From NCBI GenBank assembly GCA_002300355.1, contig NSGV01000001.1, forward strand, positions 3,906,001-3,970,000: a stretch of 64,000 nucleotides of DNA, read 5' to 3'. Numbering within the stretch: position 1 is the stretch's first letter; each line of letters begins with the position of its first letter. Shown here in pieces: positions 46,820-54,079 of this stretch. A program made the translations under genes and the position numbers. A model generated the notes under the pieces. It made no database searches and was not told the DNA's origin. It saw only the letters and a list, made by a program, of their open reading frames with translations. The DNA comes from Streptomyces sp. TLI_235 (lineage in GTDB: Bacteria > Actinomycetota > Actinomycetes > Streptomycetales > Streptomycetaceae).

Positions 46820-47137
46820 GATGAGGTCCCCCCGGGGAGTACGGTCCCGCCGGGATCCGACGATCCGGCGGCTCCGGCGGACGACGTCCGCCTGTAGCGA
46901 TCTTGCAGAATAGCCGTCCGGCGGTCGGTCCTCACACGAATAAGGCAGGCGCCGCCGCGCCCGTACGGCTCACAGGGCGGCCCGGCTCGGGTAGGGTGGC
47001 GGCATTCCAGCAGGGGAACGATCGAGGAGGTGGGACCCATCAACGCAGGTGCAGGCTGGGTGCTCTCCTCGTGCGGCCGGACGGCCCGATCGCGGTAGCG
47101 GTCGCGGGAGCGCCCTCGGCGGTTCCGGAAGGATCCC
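46820..47137. other. intergenic stretch between divergent genes
   Basis: This 318-base gap holds the two promoters. At 47025-47030 a perfect ribosome site AGGAGG precedes a 19-codon frame that starts with ATC instead of ATG (47039-47098). This could be a mutated leader peptide or chance. No other feature was seen. Confidence 0.5.
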
Positions 47138-47926
47138 GTGTCGCTTTCCCGTTCAGTTCTTGATGTCCCGTCCGTCGTACGGCGGCTGCGTGCCGCCGGC
47201 TGCGTCTTCGCCGAGGACGAGGCGGAGTTGCTCGTCACCACGGCCCGCTCGGCGGCCGAACTCGATGCCATGGTCGACCGCCGCGCCGGCGGGCTGCCGC
47301 TGGAACACGTACTCGGCTGGGCCGAGTTCTGCGGTCTGCGGATCGCCGTCGACCCGGGGCTGTTCGTCCCGCGGCGGCGCACCGAGTTCCTCGTCCGGCA
47401 GGCCGCGGCGCTGGCCGGCCCCTCCGCGGTGGTGCTCGACCTGTGCTGCGGCGTCGGCGCGCTGGGGGTGGCGCTGGCCGCCGCCGTCGGCCCCGGCGTC
47501 GACCTGCACGCCTCGGACGTCGACCCGGCGGCCGTCCGCTGCGCCCGCCGCAACGCGTCCGCGGCCGGCGGCACCGTCCACCTCGGCGACCTCTACGAGC
47601 CACTGCCGGACGGCCTGCGCGGCCGGGTGGACGTCCTGCTCGCCAACGCGCCCTACGTGCCGACCGCGGCGATCGGACTGCTGCCCGCGGAGGCCCGCGA
47701 GCACGAGCCGCGGGTCGCCCTCGACGGCGGTGCGGACGGACTCGACGTGCAGCGGCGGGTGATCGCGGGCGCGCCGGAGTGGCTCGCACCCGGCGGCCAC
47801 CTGCTGGTGGAGACCAGCGGGCGCCAGGCCCCCCGCACCCTGGCGGCCTTCGCGGCGGCCGGGCTGGCCGCGCGGACCGCCGAGTGCGAGGAGCTCGACG
47901 CCACGGTCGTGATCGGCCGGAGGTGA
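47138..47926 (+). CDS. PrmC-like SAM-dependent methyltransferase
   Basis: GTG 47138 follows GGAAGGA. The 262-residue protein has an N-terminal helical domain with GLPLEHVLGWAEFCGLRIAVDPGLFVPRRRTEFLV. The methyltransferase core has VVLDLCCGVGALGVALA (SAM binding, near 94), ASDVDPAAVRCARRN, and LLANAPYVP. The NAPY motif is a variant of the NPPY used to methylate glutamine, so it probably acts on a release factor or related protein. It is shorter and more diverged than a housekeeping PrmC and is likely a paralogue. It is tail-to-tail with the HPF-like gene. Confidence 0.85.
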   Translation: MSLSRSVLDVPSVVRRLRAAGCVFAEDEAELLVTTARSAAELDAMVDRRAGGLPLEHVLGWAEFCGLRIAVDPGLFVPRRRTEFLVRQAAALAGPSAVVLDLCCGVGALGVALAAAVGPGVDLHASDVDPAAVRCARRNASAAGGTVHLGDLYEPLPDGLRGRVDVLLANAPYVPTAAIGLLPAEAREHEPRVALDGGADGLDVQRRVIAGAPEWLAPGGHLLVETSGRQAPRTLAAFAAAGLAARTAECEELDATVVIGRR

Positions 47927-47933
47927 CGGACGT

Positions 47934-48650
47934 TCAGCCGGAGCCGGTGATCAGGCCGAGCCGCCCGTCGAAGCGCCGGTAGAGCACCCGGCCGCGGCCG
48001 TCGGCGGGGTGGGCGTAGAACAGGAAGGGGAGTTCGGCGCCCACCAGCCGCTGCACGGCCTGCCGGTCGTCGACCCGCGGCGCCCCGTGCGGGCTGACCG
48101 TGAGGGGTGCCGCGCAGCCGCGCGGCGGGGCGGCGGCGATCGTCCTGGCGAGCCGGTAGCCGGTCGGGCCGACCCGGTAGACGACGGCGTCGGTCTCGGT
48201 CATCGGATCGGTGAACAGGTGGATCCGGTAGTCCATCGCGTCCAGGGTGCGGGCCGCCGCGTCCGGTGAACACCACACCAGGGCGGGAGACTTGACCCGG
48301 GCGATGACCTGCGGGCCGATCACCGCGGGGACCGGCGGCAGCGGCGGGCGGGACGGCTGCGGCCAGGACCGCGGCGCCCAGGCGCCGGTGACGGAGGCGA
48401 TCCGGCGGCGCAGCCCCTCGGACAGCCGGTCGAGGGCCTCGCCGACGCCGCGCGCCGTCTCCTGCACCCTGATCCGGCGCCCGTCCACCTCGGCGTTGAC
48501 CTGCGCGAGCCCGGCCGCGCTCAGCCGGACCCGGAGCGACTCGACGAGCGCGTTGGCGCAGCCGGCCGCGGCCGCGATCCGGCTGCGGGCCTCGTCGAGC
48601 ATCTCGCGGGGGACTCCGTCGAAGCCCTGAACAGTGATCGCCTCGGTCAT
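47934..48650 (-). CDS. HPF-like ribosome hibernation/dormancy protein
   Basis: ATG 48650 follows AGGAGGAG. The 238-residue protein has an N-terminal domain resembling HPF/RaiA (MTEAITVQGFDGVPREMLDEARSRIAAA). Two copies of the HPF C-terminal domain appear to follow (KSPALVWCSPDAAARTLDAMDYRIHLFTDPMTETDAVVYRVGPTGYRLARTI, then DDRQAVQRLVGAELPFLFYAHPADGRGRVLYRRFDGRLGLI). HPF proteins pair ribosomes when growth stops. The next gene upstream is a DosR-type regulator, so the pair resembles the dormancy (hypoxia) regulon of actinobacteria. The fold assignment is good; ribosome binding is inferred. Confidence 0.78.
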   Translation of the reverse strand: MTEAITVQGFDGVPREMLDEARSRIAAAAGCANALVESLRVRLSAAGLAQVNAEVDGRRIRVQETARGVGEALDRLSEGLRRRIASVTGAWAPRSWPQPSRPPLPPVPAVIGPQVIARVKSPALVWCSPDAAARTLDAMDYRIHLFTDPMTETDAVVYRVGPTGYRLARTIAAAPPRGCAAPLTVSPHGAPRVDDRQAVQRLVGAELPFLFYAHPADGRGRVLYRRFDGRLGLITGSG

Positions 48651-48754
48651 GGACCACTCCTCCTGCCACTGGTGTCGGACGACAGAACGCATCCGGGTCC
48701 TACCCAACTCCGGAGCCCCGCCCTCGGAAAGGGCCGAACGGCCCGGTCACGGGG

Positions 48755-49447
48755 TCAGAGGCGGTGCGGCGCCGGGGAGGCGTTCAGGTGGGAGGCGAGG
48801 ACGGCGGCCTGCACGCGGCGTTCCACGCCGAGCTTGGCGAGCAGCCGGGAGACATGGTTCTTGACCGTCTTCTCGGCCAGGTAGAGGCGCGCGCCGATCT
48901 GGCGGTTCGTCAGCCCCTCGCCGACCAGGGCGAGGATCTGCAGCTCCCGCTCGGTGAGCGCGGGCAGCCGGGCCGGCTGCGGGGCTTCGGCCCGGCGGCG
49001 CAGCCGGGCCATCAGCCGGCCGGTGGCGCCCGGGTCGAGCAGGGACTGCCCGGAGGCCACGGCGCGGACGGCCGAGACCAGGTCGGTGCCGGTGATCTGC
49101 TTGAGCACGTACCCCGAGGCGCCCGCCATGATGGCGTCCAGCAGGGCCTCCTCGTCGTCGAAGGAGGTCAGCATCAGGCAGGCCAGCTCCGGCATGCGGG
49201 AGCGCAGTTCGCGGCAGACGGTGACGCCGTCGCCGTCCGGCAGGCGCACGTCGAGGACCGCGACGTCGGGCCGCAGTGCGGGCACCCGGGCGATCGCCTG
49301 CTCGGCGGTGGCGGCCTCCCCCACGACGGTCAGGCCGGGCTCGGAGTCGAGGAGGTCCTGTACGCCCCGGCGCACCACTTCGTGGTCGTCGAGCAGAAAG
49401 ACCCGTACCGGACCCTCGGCACCCGTCCGTGCCGTGCCGTCGAGCAT
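48755..49447 (-). CDS. DosR/DevR-type (NarL family) response regulator
   Basis: ATG 49447 follows AAGGAG. The 230-residue protein has a receiver domain with the phosphoacceptor Asp66 in [14 protein letters not shown], acidic residues DDH at 20-22, and KQITGTDLV with the conserved lysine. The C-terminal LuxR-type HTH reads [52 protein letters not shown]. The pattern [26 protein letters not shown] is typical of DosR/DevR and the Streptomyces OsdR, which answer hypoxia or nitric oxide. No sensor kinase is adjacent. It probably controls the HPF-like gene beside it. Confidence 0.9.
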   Translation of the reverse strand: MLDGTARTGAEGPVRVFLLDDHEVVRRGVQDLLDSEPGLTVVGEAATAEQAIARVPALRPDVAVLDVRLPDGDGVTVCRELRSRMPELACLMLTSFDDEEALLDAIMAGASGYVLKQITGTDLVSAVRAVASGQSLLDPGATGRLMARLRRRAEAPQPARLPALTERELQILALVGEGLTNRQIGARLYLAEKTVKNHVSRLLAKLGVERRVQAAVLASHLNASPAPHRL

Positions 49448-49622
49448 GGCACTACTCCTTCCCCGGCCCGCCCGTCGTGGAGGGGCCACCGCATTCTCCC
49501 GGGCGGCCGGCGCCGGCCGACAGGGCCGGACGGCCCTGCTTGCGGCACCCGGCGGGCGGGCCGAGATCGGGAGGGCGCACCCCGCCGCGGCGGTCGCGGC
49601 GGCGCCGAGCCGAGGAGGGACC

Positions 49623-50294
49623 ATGGCGGTTCTTGTGGAGGTCGACCTGCCCGGGGCGACCACCGAACAGTACGAGCGGTTCCACGAGCGGCTCGCCCGG
49701 GAGGACGGCGTCTTCGCCGGCTGCCTGGCACACGTGGCGGCGGTGACCGGCGACGGCGTCCGGGTCGTCGACCTGTGGGACTCCGCGGAGTCGATGAACC
49801 GCTTCGCGGAGCGGATGCGCGCCCTCGGCATCGGCGTGCCCGGTGTCTCGTACACCGTCTCCGACGTGCACCACTACGCCCTGGCACCCCGGAGCCGACC
49901 GGCCGGGCCGGCCGCCGCCCGGCTCAGGTGGGGCAGGTCAGTGCGAGCCGGATGGCGTCCGCCAGGCCCTGCCGGTGGCCCTCGCGGAACTCCTTGGTGC
50001 GGGCGGCGAGCAGCGAGACCGTCCACTGCATCCGCGGCACCCCGGGGATCGGCGCCAGGCCGGCGCCGTACGGCTGGGAGGCCAGCCCGGTCGGCAGCAT
50101 CGCGCAGCCGAGGCCGGCCTGCACGGTCGCGTGCACCCCGTCCATCGAGCCGAGTTCCAGGCTCTCCGGCGGCTCCCCGCCGCGCAGCCGGAGGAACTCC
50201 GGCAGCCAGCGCTGCGAGGGGCAGTCCGGATCGGCCACCACGACCTGGTGGCAGGCGAGCTGAGAGCGCGCCGCGGCGCTGGTGCTGGGGGTGA
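49623..50294 (+). CDS. small ABM-like protein with run-on reading frame
   Basis: ATG 49623 follows GAGGAGGGACC. The first 90 or so residues ([35 protein letters not shown]...[11 protein letters not shown]) form a dimeric alpha-beta-barrel-like unit resembling antibiotic-biosynthesis monooxygenase proteins. The expected length is about 95 residues. The frame lacks a stop there and continues to 50294, giving 223 residues and overlapping about 370 bases of the convergent LysR gene. The added part is Arg/Pro-rich and looks like shadow sequence. A lost stop codon or a sequencing frameshift near 49880-49920 is likely. Confidence 0.65.
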   Translation: MAVLVEVDLPGATTEQYERFHERLAREDGVFAGCLAHVAAVTGDGVRVVDLWDSAESMNRFAERMRALGIGVPGVSYTVSDVHHYALAPRSRPAGPAAARLRWGRSVRAGWRPPGPAGGPRGTPWCGRRAARPSTASAAPRGSAPGRRRTAGRPARSAASRSRGRPARSRAPRPSSRVPGSPAAPRRAAGGTPAASAARGSPDRPPRPGGRRAESAPRRWCWG

Positions 50295-50907
50295 ACTCCA
50301 GGTCCTGGACCGGGATCTCGGTCGGCGCCTCGGGCCGCTCGCGGACCGCGGAGGCCCGTTCGGCGAGCACCGCGGTGCGGGCCCGGTCGGCGGCCCGGCC
50401 GGCCGCCCCGCTGAGCGCCGGGACGGGTGCGGCGGGCGCCGTGCGGTGCTCGCGGCCGGTGAGCAGGATGGCGCCGTCCAGGCCGCCGGCCCGCAGCGCC
50501 GCGTGGATCTCCGCGGTGCCCATCACCCGCAGCGCGAGCTGCACCCCGGGCAGCAGGCGGCGGCCGAACTGGGCGATCCTGGCCAGCTGTTCGCCGTACG
50601 CGAGGGCCGGCACCAGGCCGACCTTGAGCCGTGGCGCGGTGGCCGACGGGCCGCGCAGGGCATCCTCCATTTCGCCCACCAGGGTGAGCAGTTGGCCGGC
50701 GTAGCCGCGGAGGGTGGAGCCCGCCGGGGTGAGCCGCACCCCGTTCGGCAGCCGGTGGAAGACCGGTGCGCCGACCTGCCGCTCCAGGGCGCGCATCTGC
50801 GCCGTCACGCTCGACTGGGAGTAGCCCAGGCGGTGGGCGGCACTGGTGAACGAGCCGGTTCTGATGACCTCGCAGAACGTTCTGAGGGTTTTGACGTCGA
50901 TGTCCAC
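49924..50907 (-). CDS. LysR-family regulator
   Basis: The 327-residue protein starts at GTG 50907. Its N-terminal winged HTH reads VKTLRTFCEVIRTGSFTSAAHRLGYSQSSVTAQMRALERQVGAPVFHRLPNGVRLTPAG. The effector domain contains LKVGLVPALAYGEQL and [23 protein letters not shown], typical of LysR regulators. An alanine/arginine-rich insertion lies at about 165-195. It follows the AhpD-like gene on the same strand, 130 bp apart, and is convergent with the ABM-like gene. The target is unknown. Confidence 0.88.
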   Translation of the reverse strand: MDIDVKTLRTFCEVIRTGSFTSAAHRLGYSQSSVTAQMRALERQVGAPVFHRLPNGVRLTPAGSTLRGYAGQLLTLVGEMEDALRGPSATAPRLKVGLVPALAYGEQLARIAQFGRRLLPGVQLALRVMGTAEIHAALRAGGLDGAILLTGREHRTAPAAPVPALSGAAGRAADRARTAVLAERASAVRERPEAPTEIPVQDLEFTPSTSAAARSQLACHQVVVADPDCPSQRWLPEFLRLRGGEPPESLELGSMDGVHATVQAGLGCAMLPTGLASQPYGAGLAPIPGVPRMQWTVSLLAARTKEFREGHRQGLADAIRLALTCPT

Positions 50908-51037
50908 TGCTGCTGCTCCCGCATGCCGCCCGTGTGATGCCGGTGTGGTGCCGGTGTGGTGGTGGAGGCGGCCGCCGGCGGGCGGCCGGGGCGTCCGGAG
51001 TGCTGACGTCCGGACGCCCCGTGACCGCGGGCGGCCG

Positions 51038-51583
51038 TCAGACCAGGTTGTGGGCGTCGACCAGCGGGAAGTCGAGCTCCGGCTCGGCGACGTGGTTGAA
51101 GAAGTTGGACAGCACGTTCAGCGCGACGTGGCCGACGATCTCGGCGATCTCCGCGTCGGTGACGCCGGCCGCGCGGGCCTCGGCGAGCGCGGTGTCGGAG
51201 ACCCGGCCGCCGCTGGCCATGACCTCGCCGGTCAGCTTGAGCACCTGGTCCATGTGCGGGTCGGTGTCGGTGCCGCGGCGGGTGGCGAGCAGCTGCTCCT
51301 CGCTCAGGCCGACCTTGCCGCCGCGCATGGTGTGCGCGGAGACGCAGTAGGTGCAGCTGTTGCGCTGGGCGATGAAGAGGGCGAGCTGCTCGCGCTGCTT
51401 GGTGCTGAAGGTGCCGCCGACGAGGGCCTCGCGCATCGCCAGGTAGCCGCGCAGCGCGGCCGGGCCGTTGGCGAGCGCGGCGTACAGGTTCGGGACCCGG
51501 CCGAGCTGCTTGAGGGTGCTCTCCAGCAGTTCGCGCTGCTCCTCGTCGGCGGTCTCTGTGGTGAGCTGGGGCAGACGGGACAT
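51038..51583 (-). CDS. AhpD-like carboxymuconolactone decarboxylase family protein
   Basis: The 181-residue protein has the AhpD-type active site EQLALFIAQRNSCTYCVSAH, with Cys77 and Cys80 and the nearby Glu65 and His84. These form a thiol peroxidase/reductase centre. Family members reduce peroxides or serve as thiol-redox sensors. The gene is divergent from a TetR regulator and separated from it by clear operator repeats, so expression is probably induced by a ligand or oxidant that releases TetR. Confidence 0.9.
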   Translation of the reverse strand: MSRLPQLTTETADEEQRELLESTLKQLGRVPNLYAALANGPAALRGYLAMREALVGGTFSTKQREQLALFIAQRNSCTYCVSAHTMRGGKVGLSEEQLLATRRGTDTDPHMDQVLKLTGEVMASGGRVSDTALAEARAAGVTDAEIAEIVGHVALNVLSNFFNHVAEPELDFPLVDAHNLV

Positions 51584-51611
51584 GGTGTCTCTCCTCGGTT
51601 GCGGCAGAGAT

Positions 51612-51701
51612 GGAACCGATCGGTACCAAACAGCTAGGACGGTACCGATCGGTTCCGACTTTCGTCAACGCCCATCGAAAAATCAGAACCGAGTGGTACC
51701 G
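51612..51701. promoter_or_regulatory. TetR operator repeats between AhpD-like gene and tetR
   Basis: GGAACCGATCGGTACC (51612-51627) and GGTACCGATCGGTTCC (51641-51656) are exact inverted copies 13 bases apart, and each is itself nearly palindromic. A third weaker copy GAACCGAGTGGTACCG is at 51686-51701, just before the tetR start codon. They cover both promoters. Confidence 0.88.
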
Positions 51702-51708
51702 TTTTCGG

Positions 51709-52299
51709 ATGCCGAGCAATGCGAGAGAACGACTCCTCACGGCCGCCGAGCGGCTGTTCTACGAGGAGGGCATCCGCGCGGTCGGGGTCGAGCGGATCCT
51801 GAGCGAGTCCGGCGTCGGCCGTGCGTCCTTCTACCGGCACTTCCCCAGCAAGGACGACCTGGTCGTCGAGGTGCTCCGGCGCCGCGACGCCGCCTGGCGG
51901 GCCTGGCTCGCCGACACCGTCGACGCCAGCCCGCGCGGCACCGGCGACCTCGCGCTGGCACTCTTCGACGGGCTCGCCGAACGCTTCGCCGCGGCCGACT
52001 TCCGCGGCTGCGCGTTCATCAACACCATGGTCGAGGAGGCCGACCCGAGCAGCCCCGCCCACCGGGTCGCGGCCGAGCACAAGGAGAAGGTCATCGACTA
52101 CCTGGACGGCCTGCTCGCCGCCGCCGGGTACCGCGGCCACCGCACCCTGGCCGGCCAGCTCGCCCTGCTCGGCGACGGCGCGATCGTCGCCGCCCTCCGC
52201 GAGCGCACCACGGACGCCGCCCCGCGCGCCCGGACGGTCGCCGAGGCCCTGCTCGCCACCGCCGAGCGGGCGGACGCGCCCCCGCTGCCCGGCTGCTGA
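51709..52299 (+). CDS. TetR-family regulator
   Basis: ATG 51709 (MPSNARERLLTAAERLFYEEG) is used. The 196-residue protein has the TetR HTH (IRAVGVERILSESGVGRASFYRHFPSKDDLVVEVL, residues 19-53). The ligand-binding C-terminal domain contains FRGCAFINTMVEEADPSSPAHRVAAEHK. That pattern (GCAF-N) is frequent in TetR proteins that control redox or AhpD-like genes. It lies next to its own operators and most likely represses itself and the AhpD-like gene. Confidence 0.92.
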   Translation: MPSNARERLLTAAERLFYEEGIRAVGVERILSESGVGRASFYRHFPSKDDLVVEVLRRRDAAWRAWLADTVDASPRGTGDLALALFDGLAERFAAADFRGCAFINTMVEEADPSSPAHRVAAEHKEKVIDYLDGLLAAAGYRGHRTLAGQLALLGDGAIVAALRERTTDAAPRARTVAEALLATAERADAPPLPGC

Positions 52300-52372
52300 G
52301 CCCCGACAGCGGCCCCCGGCAGCCGGGCCGGCCGCCCGTCGAACACCGCGGACGGCCGACCGGTGCACCCGG

Positions 52373-54079
52373 TCAGCCGTCCGCGAACCGCGCGGCCAGC
52401 TCCGCGCGGCGTACCTTGCCCGACCGGGTGCGCGGCAGCTCGGCCGCGAACTCCAGCCCGCGCGGCACGAACATCGGGGCCAACCGCTCGGCCGCCCGCG
52501 CCAGCAGCTCGCCGCGCAGCCGGGCCGCCCCGGCCCCGTGCGGCGGCTCGTGACGGGTCGTCACCACCGCGTACGGCACCAGGCCGCCGGCCGGATCGGG
52601 GCGCGGCACCACCGCCGCGTCCGCCACCTCCGGATGCCCGCGCAGCACGGCCTCGATCTCCACCGGCGACACCCGGTGCCCGAACGACTTGAACACCTCG
52701 TCGAGGCGCCCGAGCAGCCGGATCGAGCCGTCCGCGCAGCGCTCGCCGACGTCGCCGGTGCGGTAGAGGCCGTCGGCCAGCGCGGCGGCGGTGCGCCCCG
52801 GGTCGTCCGCGTAGCCGGCCATCAGTCCGACCGGACGCTCCGCCAGGTCGAGGCAGACCTCCCCGGCCTCGCCCCGCTCGCCGGTCGCCGGGTCGCGCAG
52901 CACCACCGTCCAGCCGGGCAGCGGATGCCCGAGCGGCGACACCGGCGCCGGATCGTCCGGGGTGCGGCCGATCAGCGCGGTCGCCTCGGTCTGCCCGTAG
53001 CCGTCCCGGACCTGCACCCGCCAGGCGGCGGCCACCGCCGCCTGCACCTCCGCGGTCAGCGGCTCGCCGGCCGCGGTGGCCTCGCGCAGCCGGACGGCGG
53101 AGCGGGTCCGGTGCAGGTACGGCAGCATCGCCCGCCAGGCGCTCGGCGGGGCACAGAAGCTGTCCGCGCCGTGGTCGGCCAGCACCCCGGGCAGTACCTC
53201 GGGCGGCAGCCCGCCGTCCGGCGGGGCGAGCACCAGGGCCTGCGCCGTCCACGGCACGAAGAAGCTGCTCCAGGAGTGCTTCGCCCAGCCCGGGGCGGAC
53301 AGGTTGAGGTGCCGGTCGCCGGGCCGCAGCCCGTTCCAGTACAGGCTGGACAGATGGCCGACCGGATAGCTGGCATGGGTGTGCTCGACCAGCTTCGGCA
53401 GCGAGGTGGTGCCGGACGTGAAGTAGCAGAACGCCGGGTCCGCCGCCGGTGTCGGCCCGTCCGGCAGGAACGGCACCTGCATCGAACGGGTGTCCGGGTA
53501 AGGCGTCCAGCCGGGCGCCGGGCGGTCGGTCACCGCGATCCGCAGCCCCGGCACCTCGACCCCGTCCAGCAGCGGCGCCGTGTCCTCGGCACAGAGCACG
53601 TGCCGGATCCGGCCGCGCCCGATCCGGTCCGCCGCCTCCTCCCGGGTCACGTCCTGGTACGAGGGCACCACCACCGCGCCCAGCTTCAGACAGCCCAGCA
53701 GGCTCTCCCACAGCTCGGCGCGGGTGCCTAGCAGCAGCAGGACACGGTCCCCGCGGCGCACCCCGAGGCCGGCCAGCGCCACCGCCAGGGTGTCCGAACG
53801 CGCCGACAGCTCGGCGAAGGACAGCTCCTCGGTGACACCGGTCCGCCCCTCGGCGTCCGGCGGCGACAGCAGCCGCAGGGCCGGCCGCGGATTGTCCGCG
53901 GCCACCACGTCGAACCACTCCAGCGCCCAGTTGAACTCCCGTGCGCGCGGCGGCTTGAAGGCGGCACAGGCCGCTGCCCGGTCGCCGCGCAGCCCCAGCA
54001 GCAGGTCGCGGGCCGTCCGGTACTCCTCGTGCGCGGCCGTCCGGCGGTGCGTCCACCAGAACGCGGGGCGCCCGCTCAC
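52373..54079 (-). CDS. AMP-dependent acyl-CoA synthetase/ligase
   Basis: GTG 54079 overlaps the stop codon of the mutase gene (GTGA). The 568-residue protein has the adenylating-enzyme motifs: FTSGTTSLPKLVEHTH (P-loop-like A3), DGYGQTEAT (A5), YRTGDVG (A7), LGRLDEVFKSFGHRVSPVEIE (A8) and RTRSGKVRR (A10, catalytic lysine). An N-terminal part (FKPPRAREFNWALEWFD) resembles medium-chain/acetyl-CoA-synthetase-like enzymes. It activates a carboxylic acid as AMP ester, then thioester. In this operon the substrate may be the product of the glutamate mutase; that is inference. Confidence 0.9.
   Translation of the reverse strand: MSGRPAFWWTHRRTAAHEEYRTARDLLLGLRGDRAAACAAFKPPRAREFNWALEWFDVVAADNPRPALRLLSPPDAEGRTGVTEELSFAELSARSDTLAVALAGLGVRRGDRVLLLLGTRAELWESLLGCLKLGAVVVPSYQDVTREEAADRIGRGRIRHVLCAEDTAPLLDGVEVPGLRIAVTDRPAPGWTPYPDTRSMQVPFLPDGPTPAADPAFCYFTSGTTSLPKLVEHTHASYPVGHLSSLYWNGLRPGDRHLNLSAPGWAKHSWSSFFVPWTAQALVLAPPDGGLPPEVLPGVLADHGADSFCAPPSAWRAMLPYLHRTRSAVRLREATAAGEPLTAEVQAAVAAAWRVQVRDGYGQTEATALIGRTPDDPAPVSPLGHPLPGWTVVLRDPATGERGEAGEVCLDLAERPVGLMAGYADDPGRTAAALADGLYRTGDVGERCADGSIRLLGRLDEVFKSFGHRVSPVEIEAVLRGHPEVADAAVVPRPDPAGGLVPYAVVTTRHEPPHGAGAARLRGELLARAAERLAPMFVPRGLEFAAELPRTRSGKVRRAELAARFADG

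Noticed and set aside
42692..46897. A 1401-codon open frame on the plus strand, and several other very long frames (for example 52373-56731 minus in the other frame, 17728-19062 plus)
   Set aside because: These run antisense to or out of frame with clear genes and have Arg/Gly/Val-rich composition typical of GC-rich shadow frames.
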